Part shown: piece after piece, positions 16,929 to 24,496 of the stretch | Layout: each line of letters begins with the position of its first letter | How positions within the stretch are numbered: the stretch's first letter is position 1 | DNA from: an uncultured Myxococcales bacterium | GTDB lineage: Bacteria > Myxococcota_A > Bradymonadia > UBA7976 > UBA1532 | DNA: 45,958 bases | Direction of reading: 5' to 3' | Assembly: GCA_903847385.1 (NCBI GenBank) | Contig: CAINDO010000657.1 | Coordinates: 1-45,958, forward strand | Notes under the pieces: generated by a model | Told to the model about the DNA's origin: nothing | Database searches by the model: none | The model's input: only the letters and a program-made list of their open reading frames with translations | Made by a program: the position numbers and the translations under genes

Positions 16929-19048
16929 AGGGCACCTCCATGGGTCGAAGTCGGGTTGCGGAGCGAACGGCGCCGACGGGCGAGGCCGCCCACGAGGGCC
17001 AGAAGCATGAACGGCATGGCGGCGGGTGCCCGGCCGCCGGGGGTGGTCTGGCAGCCGGTGGCGCCGCCGCCCTGCTTGACGACGGCGGCGCCGCCGGTCG
17101 CGCCGGCGTCGGCCTCGCCGATGGGCGTGCCGTCGCTGCCGGGGGCGCTCGGCGTGCCACCGGTGGGACCGGCCTGTCCGCCCGTGCCGCCGCCGTTGCC
17201 GCCCGTGCCCGGACCGGGCTCACCACCGACCGGCACGACGCCACCGCCGCTGGCCGGGTCGCCGCCGGTGCCGGGGTCGCCGCCGGTGCCGGGATCGCCG
17301 CCGGTGCCGGGCTCGCCGCCCGTGCCCGCCTGGCCACCCTCGCCCATGCCGGTGTCGCGGAAGCACAGGTTGTCGCCGGACTGCGTCTGACCGCAGTAGA
17401 AGCCGGCGGGGCAGGGGTCCTGGCGGCTGCAGTTCTGGCTGCACACGCCGCGAGCGCCGTCGGCGACGCACAGGAACTCGACGCAGTCGAGGGGCACGTC
17501 GCAGGGCTGACCGAACATCGAGGCGCCGGGCGAGCACGCGCCGAGGTTGCCATCGGCGCCATCGAGATCGAAGCACGTGTGGCCGCCGCACGCGGCCGCA
17601 TCGCCGTCGTCGCACGGCTCGACGCACTGCCCGCCGTTGGCCGAGACGGGCAGGCAAAGCAGCCCGCCGGCGCAGTCGAGCGCGTTCGGATCGCAGGCCT
17701 CGCCGGCGGCGGCGCCCGTCGTCGGCAGGCAGAACCAGTCGGCGGCGTTGTAGGGGGTGCAGCCGCGACCGCGACCGCATGCGCCGAAGGGCTCACAGCT
17801 CGCCCGGCAGATCGGGTCGCCGTTCACCGTCTCCTGGATGCAGGTCAGGCCGGCGCCACAGCGGCGGGCCGCGTCGCCGCAGGTCCCGCCCTCGGCGACG
17901 TTGCCCCCGGGGACGCAGATGCCGGTGAGGCCGGGGACGTCCATCACGGCCACGCACTCCACGCCGCCGGGGCAGTTGTTGCGGGCCGGGTCGCAGTCCT
18001 GGCTGCACACGCTGCTGTTGGCGTCCAGGGGCACGCAGAGCAGGGTCTGGCACTCGTAGCTCGAGGCGCAGTCGCCCCCGAACGGCACGTCGCCCTCGGG
18101 AATGCAGTAGCCCTGGCCGGCCTCGGCACCCAGGCAGATGGTGCCCGCCGCGCAGTTCCGGTCGGAGACGCACTCGCCCATGCAGGCCGCCGGCCCGTCG
18201 GGGATGGCGATGCATTGGCTGCCGGCCTCGCACTGGGCCGCGCCCCAGCAGTAGGCGCCCTCGGCGAGGGTGCCCGTGCCGCCGGAGTCCGAGCAGAAGC
18301 CCTCTTCGGGCGCACACTGCGTACCCCCGCCGCGGAGCTGGAAACACGCGTTGCCCTCGCCGCAGGCGTTCCCGGCGCCGCAGGGCTGACCGCAGAACAT
18401 CAGGCCGTCCTGCATCTGCAGGCAGATGCCGCCGTTGGCGCAGTCGGCGTCGGCTTCGCACTGGTCGCAGACCGCACCCTGCGCGCGCCAGTTGCCGTAC
18501 AGGAAGGTCACGGCGCGCTCGTCGTCCGTGTCCAGGCTGCGCAGGTCGATGTCCCCGCCGGACCAGTACATCGTGGCGCTGCGCGTGCGGCTGTGGTCCA
18601 GGCCGATGGCGTGCCCGATCTCGTGTGTGGTCACGCCCTCGACGTCGGTCATGGCCGGATCGCCGGTCGTGGCCCACTGGAAGTTGGCGTTGTTGATGCT
18701 GATCGCCGCCGCCGAGATCGAGCCGCCCCGGCGGTCCGTGATGGTCACGCCGGCGGCGTCCGGGCCGAATTCGCGGGGCCACTGCTGCAGGAACTCGACG
18801 GTGATGTCGCCGCCGCGGGCCACGGACTGGAACGTGATGCTCGCCGTCGCCACGTCCTCCCACGACTGGAACGAACGCTGGATCGCGGCCGAGTCCGAGC
18901 CGTCCCGGATGTCGGGCGAGTGGTTGACGATGCGGTAGCTCGGGTTGCGCGGCCACGCCGTCCGCACGCCGTCCAGTGTGGCGAAGCCGGCCGCATCGGC
19001 GGCGAAGACGGTGACGAGCAGGGGAGCGATGAGAACGCGGGCACGCAT
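16925..19048 (-). CDS. Matrixin-like (M10) metalloprotease with Cys-rich repeats and MYXO-CTERM-like tail
   Basis: The 707-residue protein starts at ATG 19048 behind GGAGG. After a signal peptide comes a matrixin domain: HEIGHAIGLDH at 142-152 is the HExxHxxGxxH zinc site, and Met160 in SATMYW is the Met-turn. Residues about 195-590 are very Cys-rich, in repeated units like CxxDxDCxxGxxC, comparable to the Myxococcales-type Cys-rich repeat; such regions are usually extracellular and disulfide-bonded. A Gly/Thr/Pro linker with repeated GTGGDP follows, then GCQTTPGG, a hydrophobic helix and RRRR, an arrangement like MYXO-CTERM sorting signals. It is therefore probably surface-anchored. It is the first gene of a minus-strand operon; the next start overlaps it as GTGA. 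Confidence 0.93.
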   Translation of the reverse strand: MRARVLIAPLLVTVFAADAAGFATLDGVRTAWPRNPSYRIVNHSPDIRDGSDSAAIQRSFQSWEDVATASITFQSVARGGDITVEFLQQWPREFGPDAAGVTITDRRGGSISAAAISINNANFQWATTGDPAMTDVEGVTTHEIGHAIGLDHSRTRSATMYWSGGDIDLRSLDTDDERAVTFLYGNWRAQGAVCDQCEADADCANGGICLQMQDGLMFCGQPCGAGNACGEGNACFQLRGGGTQCAPEEGFCSDSGGTGTLAEGAYCWGAAQCEAGSQCIAIPDGPAACMGECVSDRNCAAGTICLGAEAGQGYCIPEGDVPFGGDCASSYECQTLLCVPLDANSSVCSQDCDPARNNCPGGVECVAVMDVPGLTGICVPGGNVAEGGTCGDAARRCGAGLTCIQETVNGDPICRASCEPFGACGRGRGCTPYNAADWFCLPTTGAAAGEACDPNALDCAGGLLCLPVSANGGQCVEPCDDGDAAACGGHTCFDLDGADGNLGACSPGASMFGQPCDVPLDCVEFLCVADGARGVCSQNCSRQDPCPAGFYCGQTQSGDNLCFRDTGMGEGGQAGTGGEPGTGGDPGTGGDPGTGGDPASGGGVVPVGGEPGPGTGGNGGGTGGQAGPTGGTPSAPGSDGTPIGEADAGATGGAAVVKQGGGATGCQTTPGGRAPAAMPFMLLALVGGLARRRRSLRNPTSTHGGAL
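17261..17332 (-). repeat. 18-bp tandem repeat encoding GTGGDP
   Basis: Three near-identical 18-base units (17261-17278, 17279-17296, 17297-17314) plus a fourth diverged unit encode the Gly/Thr/Asp/Pro linker of the matrixin-like protein. Slippage could vary the linker length between strains. Confidence 0.85.
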
Positions 19049-19071
19049 GTGAGCCTCCAGAAAGCCGCACA

Positions 19072-19101
19072 CTCCTACCCGAGCGGCCCCGATGCGGTCA
19101 A
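19072..19101 (-). promoter_or_regulatory. Possible promoter of the matrixin-like protease operon
   Basis: On the minus strand TTGACC (19101-19096) and TAGGAG (19077-19072) are 18 bases apart, about 23 bases upstream of the ATG with its GGAGG. The -35 is good, the -10 weak. Confidence 0.35.
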
Positions 19102-19138
19102 TCGGCACGGCGCGGCGCGGCCGGTCGCCGGATAGTTG

Positions 19139-19167
19139 TTGCCGCGGCGGTGCCCCCTTTGTTACCA
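19139..19167 (+). promoter_or_regulatory. Possible promoter of bamD
   Basis: TTGCCG (19139-19144) and TTACCA (19162-19167) are 17 bases apart. The predicted start is at or within a base or two of the ATG at 19175, so the transcript would be leaderless. Both boxes are imperfect. Confidence 0.3.
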
Positions 19168-19174
19168 CGCGCCC

Positions 19175-20086
19175 ATGCTCGAGTCCCGACGCCTTGCCTG
19201 GTTCCCGCTCCTGGCCCTGTGCCTGATTCCGCCGTTGGTCGGCCAGGGGTGCGGGTCCGCGCCCGTCGAGGCCAACTACGCCGACTCGGCGCGCGCCGCT
19301 TACGACGAGGCGATGGAGTACTTCGAGGACGAGGACTACCTCGAGGCGGTCAAGCGCCTGACCACGGTCAAGAACAAGTACGCCTACAGCAAGTACGCCG
19401 CCCTCGCCGAGCTCCGCATCGCCGACGCCTACTACGAGCAGGAGAAGTGGGTCGAGGCCATCGACGCCTACCGCACCTTCGCGCAGAGCCGCCCGAACCA
19501 CGCGGACGTGCCGTATGCGCTGTGGCGTGTCGGACGCAGCTACTTCGAGCAGATCCCCAGCGACTTCTTCATCCTGCCCCCGGTCCACGAGCGCGACCCT
19601 GCCGCCACCAAGGACACCCTGCGCGCGCTCAACACCTTCGTCGAGCGGTACCCCGACCACGAGCAGACCCCGGACGCCCGGGAGCGCATCCTCTCGTGCC
19701 GCCGCCTCCTGGCCGACCAGGAGCTCTACGTGGCGCGGTTCTACATGCGCCAGGACCGCCCGGTCTCGGCGCGGGGCCGGCTCGAGGTCATCGTGGCGCA
19801 GTACGCAGACCTGCCGGATCGCTGGTCCGAAGCGGCGCTGCGCCTCGTCCGAGTCTACATGGAGCTGGCGGCGACCTCCCCGGCCGCCGAGGTCGACGAG
19901 CTCAACGCGAAGGCGCGGCAGATGGCGATGCGCCTGATTCAGGACCAGCCGGCCGCGACGGAGTCCGAGGAGGCTCGGGATCTTCTGGCGACTCTGCCCG
20001 CGCCCCCCACGCCGCCGGCGTCAGCATCGCCAGTCGTCGCCGATCCACCCAGCGCTCCGCCCCCGGCGCCCGCCTCTGGCGGATGA
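19175..20086 (+). CDS. bamD: Outer membrane protein assembly factor BamD (lipoprotein)
   Basis: BamD is an essential lipoprotein of the BAM complex that folds outer-membrane barrels. The 303-residue product has a lipoprotein signal with lipobox VGQGC (lipid on Cys26), then TPR-like helices: YDEAMEYFEDEDYLEAVKRL, YYEQEKWVEAIDAYRTF, then the BamD-typical SDFFILPPVHERDPAATKD (about 128-146) and VARFYMRQDRPVSARGRLEV. The family normally has about 240-270 residues; here a Pro/Ala-rich tail of about 35 residues is added, which lies in the 185-bp overlap with the convergent foldase gene. ATG 19175 is preferred over an upstream in-frame start because it begins the signal peptide directly. Confidence 0.94.
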   Translation: MLESRRLAWFPLLALCLIPPLVGQGCGSAPVEANYADSARAAYDEAMEYFEDEDYLEAVKRLTTVKNKYAYSKYAALAELRIADAYYEQEKWVEAIDAYRTFAQSRPNHADVPYALWRVGRSYFEQIPSDFFILPPVHERDPAATKDTLRALNTFVERYPDHEQTPDARERILSCRRLLADQELYVARFYMRQDRPVSARGRLEVIVAQYADLPDRWSEAALRLVRVYMELAATSPAAEVDELNAKARQMAMRLIQDQPAATESEEARDLLATLPAPPTPPASASPVVADPPSAPPPAPASGG

Positions 20087-21653
20087 GCCACTCGCGCAGC
20101 ACGTTGCGCGACTCGCGGCTTCGCCACCGGGCGGTGAAGGCCGCCTCGGCCGCCGGCCAGTCCTCGGCGCGGGCGCTCTGACGCTCCACGAGGCGCCCGA
20201 CGCAGTACTCCTGGCGCACGGGCAAGACCGCCGTGACCGGACGGGTGGGCTCGAGCTCGAAAGCGGCCTGGAACAGCGCCGGTGCGAGGCCGACCACGGG
20301 CACGATCTCGCCGGCGGAGCGCGCGAAGGCCGGCGGCGACAGCGCGCGCAGCCGCACCGACGGATACCGCAGGGAGAGCTGCTCGACGACCGCGGCGGCG
20401 GGCTGCGAGGTCAGCATCCGTGAGGCCTCTTCCGCGACTGCGCGGGCCTGCGGCAGCTCGTCGAACTCGCGCAGCATCGCGGCGGCGACCTCGCGGGCCA
20501 CGGACGTGTCCTCGAGCGGGCGGACGCTCCCCGGCGTCTCGGCGTCCACCCGGGCGAACGCGAAGCCGTCCCGGAAGTCCAGGACCTCGGAGATCTGCCC
20601 GAACGCGAGGTCGAAGGCGGGCGGGTATTGCGAACGCGAGAGCGGCCGCACGGCCGTGACGCGCACGCCCGGCGACTTCGGCAGCGCGTCGAAGGGTGTA
20701 CCGGCCGCCGCCGCCGCGCGCAGCTTCTCGGCCAGGGTCCGGGCCGTCGCGCGGGCCGCCGGATCCTGCCCGGCCGGCTCGACGACGACCCGCTGCACCG
20801 CCCGCCGCGTCGGCGTGACGAAGAGCTGCGGGTTGGCGTCGTACCAGGCGCGCATCTCCATCGGGCGGGTCCGGACGACCTCGTCGATCTCCCGGGTCGA
20901 CGGCACGCGGCCCACCTGGACGACCTCGATCCGGACGCGCGTGTTCTCGTCCGTCCAGAGCTGTTTCAGCGTGTCGGCGGTGGTGTCGGCCAGCAGCGCG
21001 TCGCGCAGGCGGCTGGCCGCGAGGACGTCGCGGGCGACCCCGGCGAAGCCCGCCTCGGGCACCAGATACCGGGCCGTGAACGCGTCGCCGGCATAGAGGG
21101 GCACCGGCGCGGTCGCGGGCGTCGGCGCGTCCGGGGGCAGCCCGGCGCGCGCCAGGGCGAGCAGGGGCTCCAGGTCTGCGGGGGTCGGGCTCAGGCCGCG
21201 CCGTGCGCACTCCGCCTCGATGCGGCGGGCGTCCAGGGCCGTCTCCAGGAGTTGCAGGCGCACGTCCAGGCTCGACAGCGCCGACTCGGGCGGCCGTGTT
21301 CCCGTACGCCAGATCTGAAGCGCGCGTGAGGCATCGACCACGGCGGGCAGGTCGGCGACGATCAGGGCGGCGCCGGCCTCCCGGGCGATGACCTCTTGCG
21401 GACCCGGAACCGTGAGCGGGGGACGGGACGTCGTGACCGCGGGGGCCGCGGGGCTCGAGGCGGCGTGAGAGGGCGGCGGGGCGACGCTGCCCGGAGCGGG
21501 CTCCGGCGGGGACGAACACCCGGCGCCGAGCGCTGCGAACGCCGCCAGAACGGCCGGAAGGGCGCTTCGGCGGCGCCCCGCGGGCTTCACGACCCGGCCG
21601 TGCGGAGCGAGGCGCTGCAACGCGTTGGTCGCCGCCCCTTGCTCTCCATTCAT
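19902..21653 (-). CDS. Lipoprotein with parvulin-like PPIase / SurA-PpiD-type domain
   Basis: The frame gives 583 residues from ATG 21653; GTG 21590 would remove 21 residues and leave a more normal lipoprotein signal (basic n-region, LPAVLAAFAALGAGC), so the true start may be there. The lipobox is GAGC (Cys46, or Cys25 from the second start). The rest resembles periplasmic foldases: a helical N-domain, a central segment (RAVQRVVVEPAG to FAFARVDAET, about 290-415) that looks like a parvulin prolyl isomerase domain, and a helical C-domain with AWYDANPQLF-type segments. These proteins help outer-membrane proteins fold, which fits the location facing bamD. The last 185 bp overlap bamD antisense, and the encoded tail is low-complexity. 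Confidence 0.8.
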   Translation of the reverse strand: MNGEQGAATNALQRLAPHGRVVKPAGRRRSALPAVLAAFAALGAGCSSPPEPAPGSVAPPPSHAASSPAAPAVTTSRPPLTVPGPQEVIAREAGAALIVADLPAVVDASRALQIWRTGTRPPESALSSLDVRLQLLETALDARRIEAECARRGLSPTPADLEPLLALARAGLPPDAPTPATAPVPLYAGDAFTARYLVPEAGFAGVARDVLAASRLRDALLADTTADTLKQLWTDENTRVRIEVVQVGRVPSTREIDEVVRTRPMEMRAWYDANPQLFVTPTRRAVQRVVVEPAGQDPAARATARTLAEKLRAAAAAGTPFDALPKSPGVRVTAVRPLSRSQYPPAFDLAFGQISEVLDFRDGFAFARVDAETPGSVRPLEDTSVAREVAAAMLREFDELPQARAVAEEASRMLTSQPAAAVVEQLSLRYPSVRLRALSPPAFARSAGEIVPVVGLAPALFQAAFELEPTRPVTAVLPVRQEYCVGRLVERQSARAEDWPAAEAAFTARWRSRESRNVLREWLIRQRRAPGAERWVDRRRLAMLTPAAWGARAESPEDPEPPRTPSRPAGPESGASPSAAPSR

Positions 21654-21723
21654 CGCTGTGTTAAAAGGCGCGTCCACTTTTTTGATTTCCGGTTCTTCCG
21701 GCCCCGCATCGAGAGAGAGCGTT

Positions 21724-22059
21724 ATGGCGACCCCCCTGCAGACCGTCAATACCCAGTTCGGTTCCAAGGACGAGCTGGTCAAGAAGCTGATCCCCCTCGT
21801 GGAGCGCAACGCCGACGAGAGCGACGCCGCCCTGGCGGATCGGCTCCTCCGCGTGCCCAACAGCAAGCTCCTGCGCCTCTGGACGCGCGAGAACACGCTG
21901 CGCACCAAGTTCGGCACCCGCGAAGCCCTGGTCGACGCGGTCGCCAAGCTCCGCTCGGGCAACGGCGCGATCGACGCCGACTACCGCACCAAGGCGCTCA
22001 AGCTCGGCACGGGTCGTCTCCTGTCGATGCACAAGGGCCTCGCCAAGGCGGCCAAGTAA
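21724..22059 (+). CDS. Small basic protein of unknown function
   Basis: This 111-residue protein starts at ATG 21724 behind a purine-rich GAGAGAGAG. It is lysine/arginine-rich with a mostly helical, Ala/Leu-rich composition (KDELVKKLIPLVERN, DRLLRVPNSKLLRLW, REALVDAVAKL) and ends MHKGLAKAAK. Basic small helical proteins of this size often bind nucleic acid or ribosomes, but no known domain is recognised, so no role is assigned. It is divergent from the foldase gene with a T-rich 70-bp intergenic region in between. Confidence 0.75.
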   Translation: MATPLQTVNTQFGSKDELVKKLIPLVERNADESDAALADRLLRVPNSKLLRLWTRENTLRTKFGTREALVDAVAKLRSGNGAIDADYRTKALKLGTGRLLSMHKGLAKAAK

Positions 22060-22135
22060 CTGGCTCCTGGTCACTTCGGGCGCCACGTGCGGCTTGCGGG
22101 CCGACGATTGGCGCGTTCATTCGCCACCACGGCCT

Positions 22136-22151
22136 GTGACATTGCTGTCAC
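22136..22151. promoter_or_regulatory. Inverted repeat GTGAC-N6-GTCAC upstream of cdnL
   Basis: The repeat is perfect (GTGAC at 22136-22140, GTCAC at 22147-22151). It lies about 160-170 bp upstream of the start predicted for the sigma-54-type promoter at 22283-22298, a normal distance for an enhancer-binding activator. It also resembles a CRP/FNR-type half-site pair (TGTGA-N6-TCACx). Which protein binds cannot be told. The rest of the 294-bp gap 22060-22353 shows no gene. Confidence 0.45.
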
Positions 22152-22282
22152 GGGCGTGGTGCGTGGGCCTTCCGCCACGCTGCGGGGCCGGCGCCGCCCA
22201 ACAGCGGTAGTCATTTGAATCGATGGGGAATTCACCGGCCCGATGCCGGTGTTCGGTTGCCCATGGGCCCGCTTTCGGGCTC

Positions 22283-22298
22283 TGGCACGGAATCTGCT
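22283..22298 (+). promoter_or_regulatory. Sigma-54 (-24/-12) promoter match upstream of cdnL
   Basis: TGGCACGGAATCTGCT is very close to the consensus TGGCACG-N4-TTGCT; invariant GG (22284-22285) and GC (22296-22297) are exactly 10 bases apart. The predicted start at about 22309 leaves a 45-base leader containing the GAGGGAAG Shine-Dalgarno before TTG 22354. Confidence 0.6.
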
Positions 22299-22353
22299 GT
22301 ACGGCGCCTCCCGTCCCGTCCCGCTTTCGGGACCCCAACCGCGAGGGAAGATT

Positions 22354-22842
22354 TTGGCAACTGCGTTCAACGTCGGCGACATGGCGGTCTATCCCGCCCA
22401 GGGCGTGACTGAGATCACGGGCATCGAGACCCTCGAGATTTCGGGCGTGACCAATCGGTTCTACGTCCTGCGCTGTCTCAACTCCGAAGAGAAGATCCGG
22501 GTCCCCGTGGCCAAGGTCGATCACGTGGGCCTGCGCAACGTCGTCGACTCCGCCGAGGTGGAGCGCGTGATGGAGCTGCTCCAGGCCGATCGCCTCGTGG
22601 TCGAGGAGCCGAACTGGAACCGCCGCTACCGGCGGTACGTCGAGAAGATCAAGACCGGCTCGCTGATGGAGATCGCCCAGGTGCTCCGCGACCTCCACCT
22701 GACCAAGGCGGACAAGCAGCTCTCCTATGGCGAGCGCCGCGTGTTCGAGACCGCGCGCGAGCTCCTCGTCCAGGAGATCGCCGTCGCCCAGGCGACGACC
22801 GAGGACGACGTCGCCGGCCGCGTCGACGCACTGTTGACCTGA
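22354..22842 (+). CDS. cdnL: CdnL-type CarD family transcription factor
   Basis: CdnL binds the RNA polymerase beta subunit and stabilises open complexes at rRNA and other housekeeping promoters. The 162-residue product matches the family: RNAP-interaction domain FNVGDMAVYPAQGVTEI at 5-21 (F-x-x-G-D-x-A-V-Y-P-x-x-G-V), RFYVLRCLN, then the helical C-domain with NWNRRYRRYVEKIKTGS and AQVLRDLHLTKADKQLSYGE. The start is TTG 22354, with GAGGGAAG just upstream; starting at Met381 (base 22381) would delete the conserved F-x-V-G-D. The size is almost the same as that of M. xanthus CdnL. A consensus-like sigma-54 promoter and an inverted repeat lie upstream, which is unusual for a housekeeping factor. 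Confidence 0.93.
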   Translation: MATAFNVGDMAVYPAQGVTEITGIETLEISGVTNRFYVLRCLNSEEKIRVPVAKVDHVGLRNVVDSAEVERVMELLQADRLVVEEPNWNRRYRRYVEKIKTGSLMEIAQVLRDLHLTKADKQLSYGERRVFETARELLVQEIAVAQATTEDDVAGRVDALLT

Positions 22843-22854
22843 CCCGGCCGCTTC

Positions 22855-22882
22855 TTGACACGCCCGTAGGCCGGCGTGTACA
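22855..22882 (+). promoter_or_regulatory. Promoter of the DUF4398/OmpA operon
   Basis: A perfect TTGACA (22855-22860) is followed after 16 bases by TGTACA (22877-22882), a weak -10. It lies just after the cdnL stop and about 40 bp upstream of ATG 22921. Confidence 0.45.
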
Positions 22883-22920
22883 TGGAACGGCTTTCCTTTC
22901 GGGTCGGGAGTCATCCGTTC

Positions 22921-23313
22921 ATGGACCGAAGCGGTAGCCGTCTGGCCGGAGGGGCCCTCCTCGCGTTGAGCGTGCTCTTCTCGGCCTGCGGTCCCATCAG
23001 CACGACCATCGCCCTGCATGACGCGGAGGCCGCCATCGAGTCGGCCCGCGCCGCAGATGCCGCGCGTTACGCCGCCTTCGAGCTGGCGAGCGCGGACGAG
23101 TACATCCGCAAGGCCCGCGAGGAAGAAGGTTACTCCGACTTCCAGGCGGCCGTGGACCTCGCCCAGCGCGCCCTCGTTTTCGCCGACAAGGCGCGGGAGC
23201 GGGCGCTCAAGAACCCTGCCCGGGGCGGTGGACCGAGCGTCCCCCGGCCCGGTCGCGACGACGAGCCCGACGACGCACCGGCCGAAGACAAGGGCCTGGG
23301 GAGCCAACTGTGA
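22921..23313 (+). CDS. DUF4398-domain lipoprotein
   Basis: The 130-residue protein has a lipoprotein signal with lipobox LFSAC (Cys23), then an Ala/Glu/Arg-rich helical hairpin (DAEAAIESARAADAARYAAF, then ASADEYIRKAREE and AAVDLAQRALVFADKARERA) typical of DUF4398, a coiled-coil-like module often encoded next to OmpA-like proteins. The C-terminal 35 residues are Pro/Asp/Glu-rich and disordered. The next gene overlaps by GTGA. ATG 22921 is preferred over the in-frame ATG at 22876 because it starts the signal sequence directly. The function is unknown; an envelope-stabilising or OmpA-partner role is inferred from the operon. Confidence 0.88.
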   Translation: MDRSGSRLAGGALLALSVLFSACGPISTTIALHDAEAAIESARAADAARYAAFELASADEYIRKAREEEGYSDFQAAVDLAQRALVFADKARERALKNPARGGGPSVPRPGRDDEPDDAPAEDKGLGSQL

Positions 23314-24485
23314 AGCACCGCGCGCAAGGACTCGTCCTGGGGCTCGCGGCCTGCCTCATCGGTGGCTGCGGGGCCGGCAATGCGCTTCGACAGCGCATGG
23401 ATGCCCTCGACACCCGCCTCGGCAAGATCGAGCCGGCGGCCATGCGCTGCGACGAGCACAGCCTCGCCGTGGCCCGGGCCAACCTGTACTTCGCCGAGGT
23501 CGAGCTCGACCAGGGCGCGTATTTCCGCGCCAAAGAGCACCTCGAGACCGCCACGGAGGCCACGCGGACCGCCGAGGCGAGCTCCGCGGCGCCGGGCTGC
23601 ATGACCACACCGGATCGCGACGGCGACGGCATCGGTGACGCCGTGGACCAGTGCCCCGACGCCGCCGAGGACAAGGACGGCGACCGCGACACGGACGGCT
23701 GCCCGGACGACGGCGACCGCGACAAGGACACCATCCCCGACAGCCGCGACCGCTGCCCGGACGAGCCCGAGGACAAGGACGGCGACCAGGACGAGGACGG
23801 CTGCCCGGATCTGCTCGTCGACCGGGACGGCGACGGCATCGCCGACACCGCCGACGCCTGCATCGACACCCCCGAGGACAAGGACGCCTTCGAGGACGAG
23901 GACGGCTGCCCCGAGCCCGACAACGACAAGGACACCGTCCTCGACGTGGTCGACAAGTGCCCGCTCCAGCCCGAGGACATCGACACCTTCGAGGACGCGG
24001 ACGGCTGCCCGGATCCGGACAACGACCAGGACCGCGTCGCCGATGCGCAGGACCAGTGCCCGAACCAGCCCGAGGACTACGACGGCGATCAGGACACGGA
24101 CGGCTGCCCGGACCTCTACAAGAACATCATCGTCCGCGACGATCGGATCGAGCTGAAGCAGACCGTCTACTTCGCCACGGCGAAGGACCGCATCCTGCCC
24201 AAGTCCTATCCGCTGCTGAACGAGGTGGCGCTGGCCCTGCGCGACAATCCGAACCTCTTCGTCCGGATCGAGGGCCACACGGACAGCCAGGGCGCCGCGG
24301 CCGCGAATCAGCGTCTGTCGCAGAAACGCGCCGAGTCCGTGCGCCGCTACCTGATCGATCAGGCCATCGCGCCGACGCGCATGGAGGCGGAAGGCTTCGG
24401 TGAGGACCGCCCCCTCGAGGACAACCGCACCGCGGAAGGCCGCGCAGCCAATCGGCGCGTGGAGTTCCACATCATCAAGAAGTAG
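23310..24485 (+). CDS. OmpA-family lipoprotein with thrombospondin type-3 repeats
   Basis: The 391-residue product starts at GTG 23310 (GTGA overlap). Lipobox IGGC gives Cys20. A short helical part (about 25-90; AKEHLETATEAT resembles DUF4398) is followed by about eight calcium-binding thrombospondin type-3 repeats (DxDGDGxxDxxDxC, about 100-270), often with the spacer C-P-x-x-x-E-D. The C-terminal domain (about 285-391) is OmpA-like: YFATAKDRILPKSY, then IEGHTDSQGAAAANQRLSQ and RRYLIDQ, containing the peptidoglycan-binding Asp and Arg. The protein thus links an outer-membrane lipid anchor through a Ca-dependent rod to peptidoglycan. It is the middle gene of a three-gene operon. Confidence 0.95.
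   Translation: MKHRAQGLVLGLAACLIGGCGAGNALRQRMDALDTRLGKIEPAAMRCDEHSLAVARANLYFAEVELDQGAYFRAKEHLETATEATRTAEASSAAPGCMTTPDRDGDGIGDAVDQCPDAAEDKDGDRDTDGCPDDGDRDKDTIPDSRDRCPDEPEDKDGDQDEDGCPDLLVDRDGDGIADTADACIDTPEDKDAFEDEDGCPEPDNDKDTVLDVVDKCPLQPEDIDTFEDADGCPDPDNDQDRVADAQDQCPNQPEDYDGDQDTDGCPDLYKNIIVRDDRIELKQTVYFATAKDRILPKSYPLLNEVALALRDNPNLFVRIEGHTDSQGAAAANQRLSQKRAESVRRYLIDQAIAPTRMEAEGFGEDRPLEDNRTAEGRAANRRVEFHIIKK
23600..24110 (+). repeat. Tandem thrombospondin type-3 repeats within the OmpA-like gene
   Basis: About eight repeats of a DxDxDGxxDxxDxCPxxxED unit are encoded, many carrying GGCGACGGC or GACACGGACGGCTGCCC at the DNA level. Recombination between units could change the rod length. Confidence 0.85.
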
Positions 24486-24496
24486 CAGGCCTGCTC

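Noticed and set aside
17250..17332. Repeat cluster as possible CRISPR
   Set aside because: Units are 18 bp, directly tandem without unique spacers, and lie inside a gene; they encode a Gly/Thr linker.
16940..19135. Long open frame on the plus strand antisense to the matrixin-like gene
   Set aside because: The opposite strand has the HExxHxxGxxH site, signal peptide and Shine-Dalgarno; this frame has none.
23600..24110. Repeat cluster as possible CRISPR or mobile element
   Set aside because: The repetition is at the protein level (thrombospondin type-3 units) within a complete lipoprotein gene.
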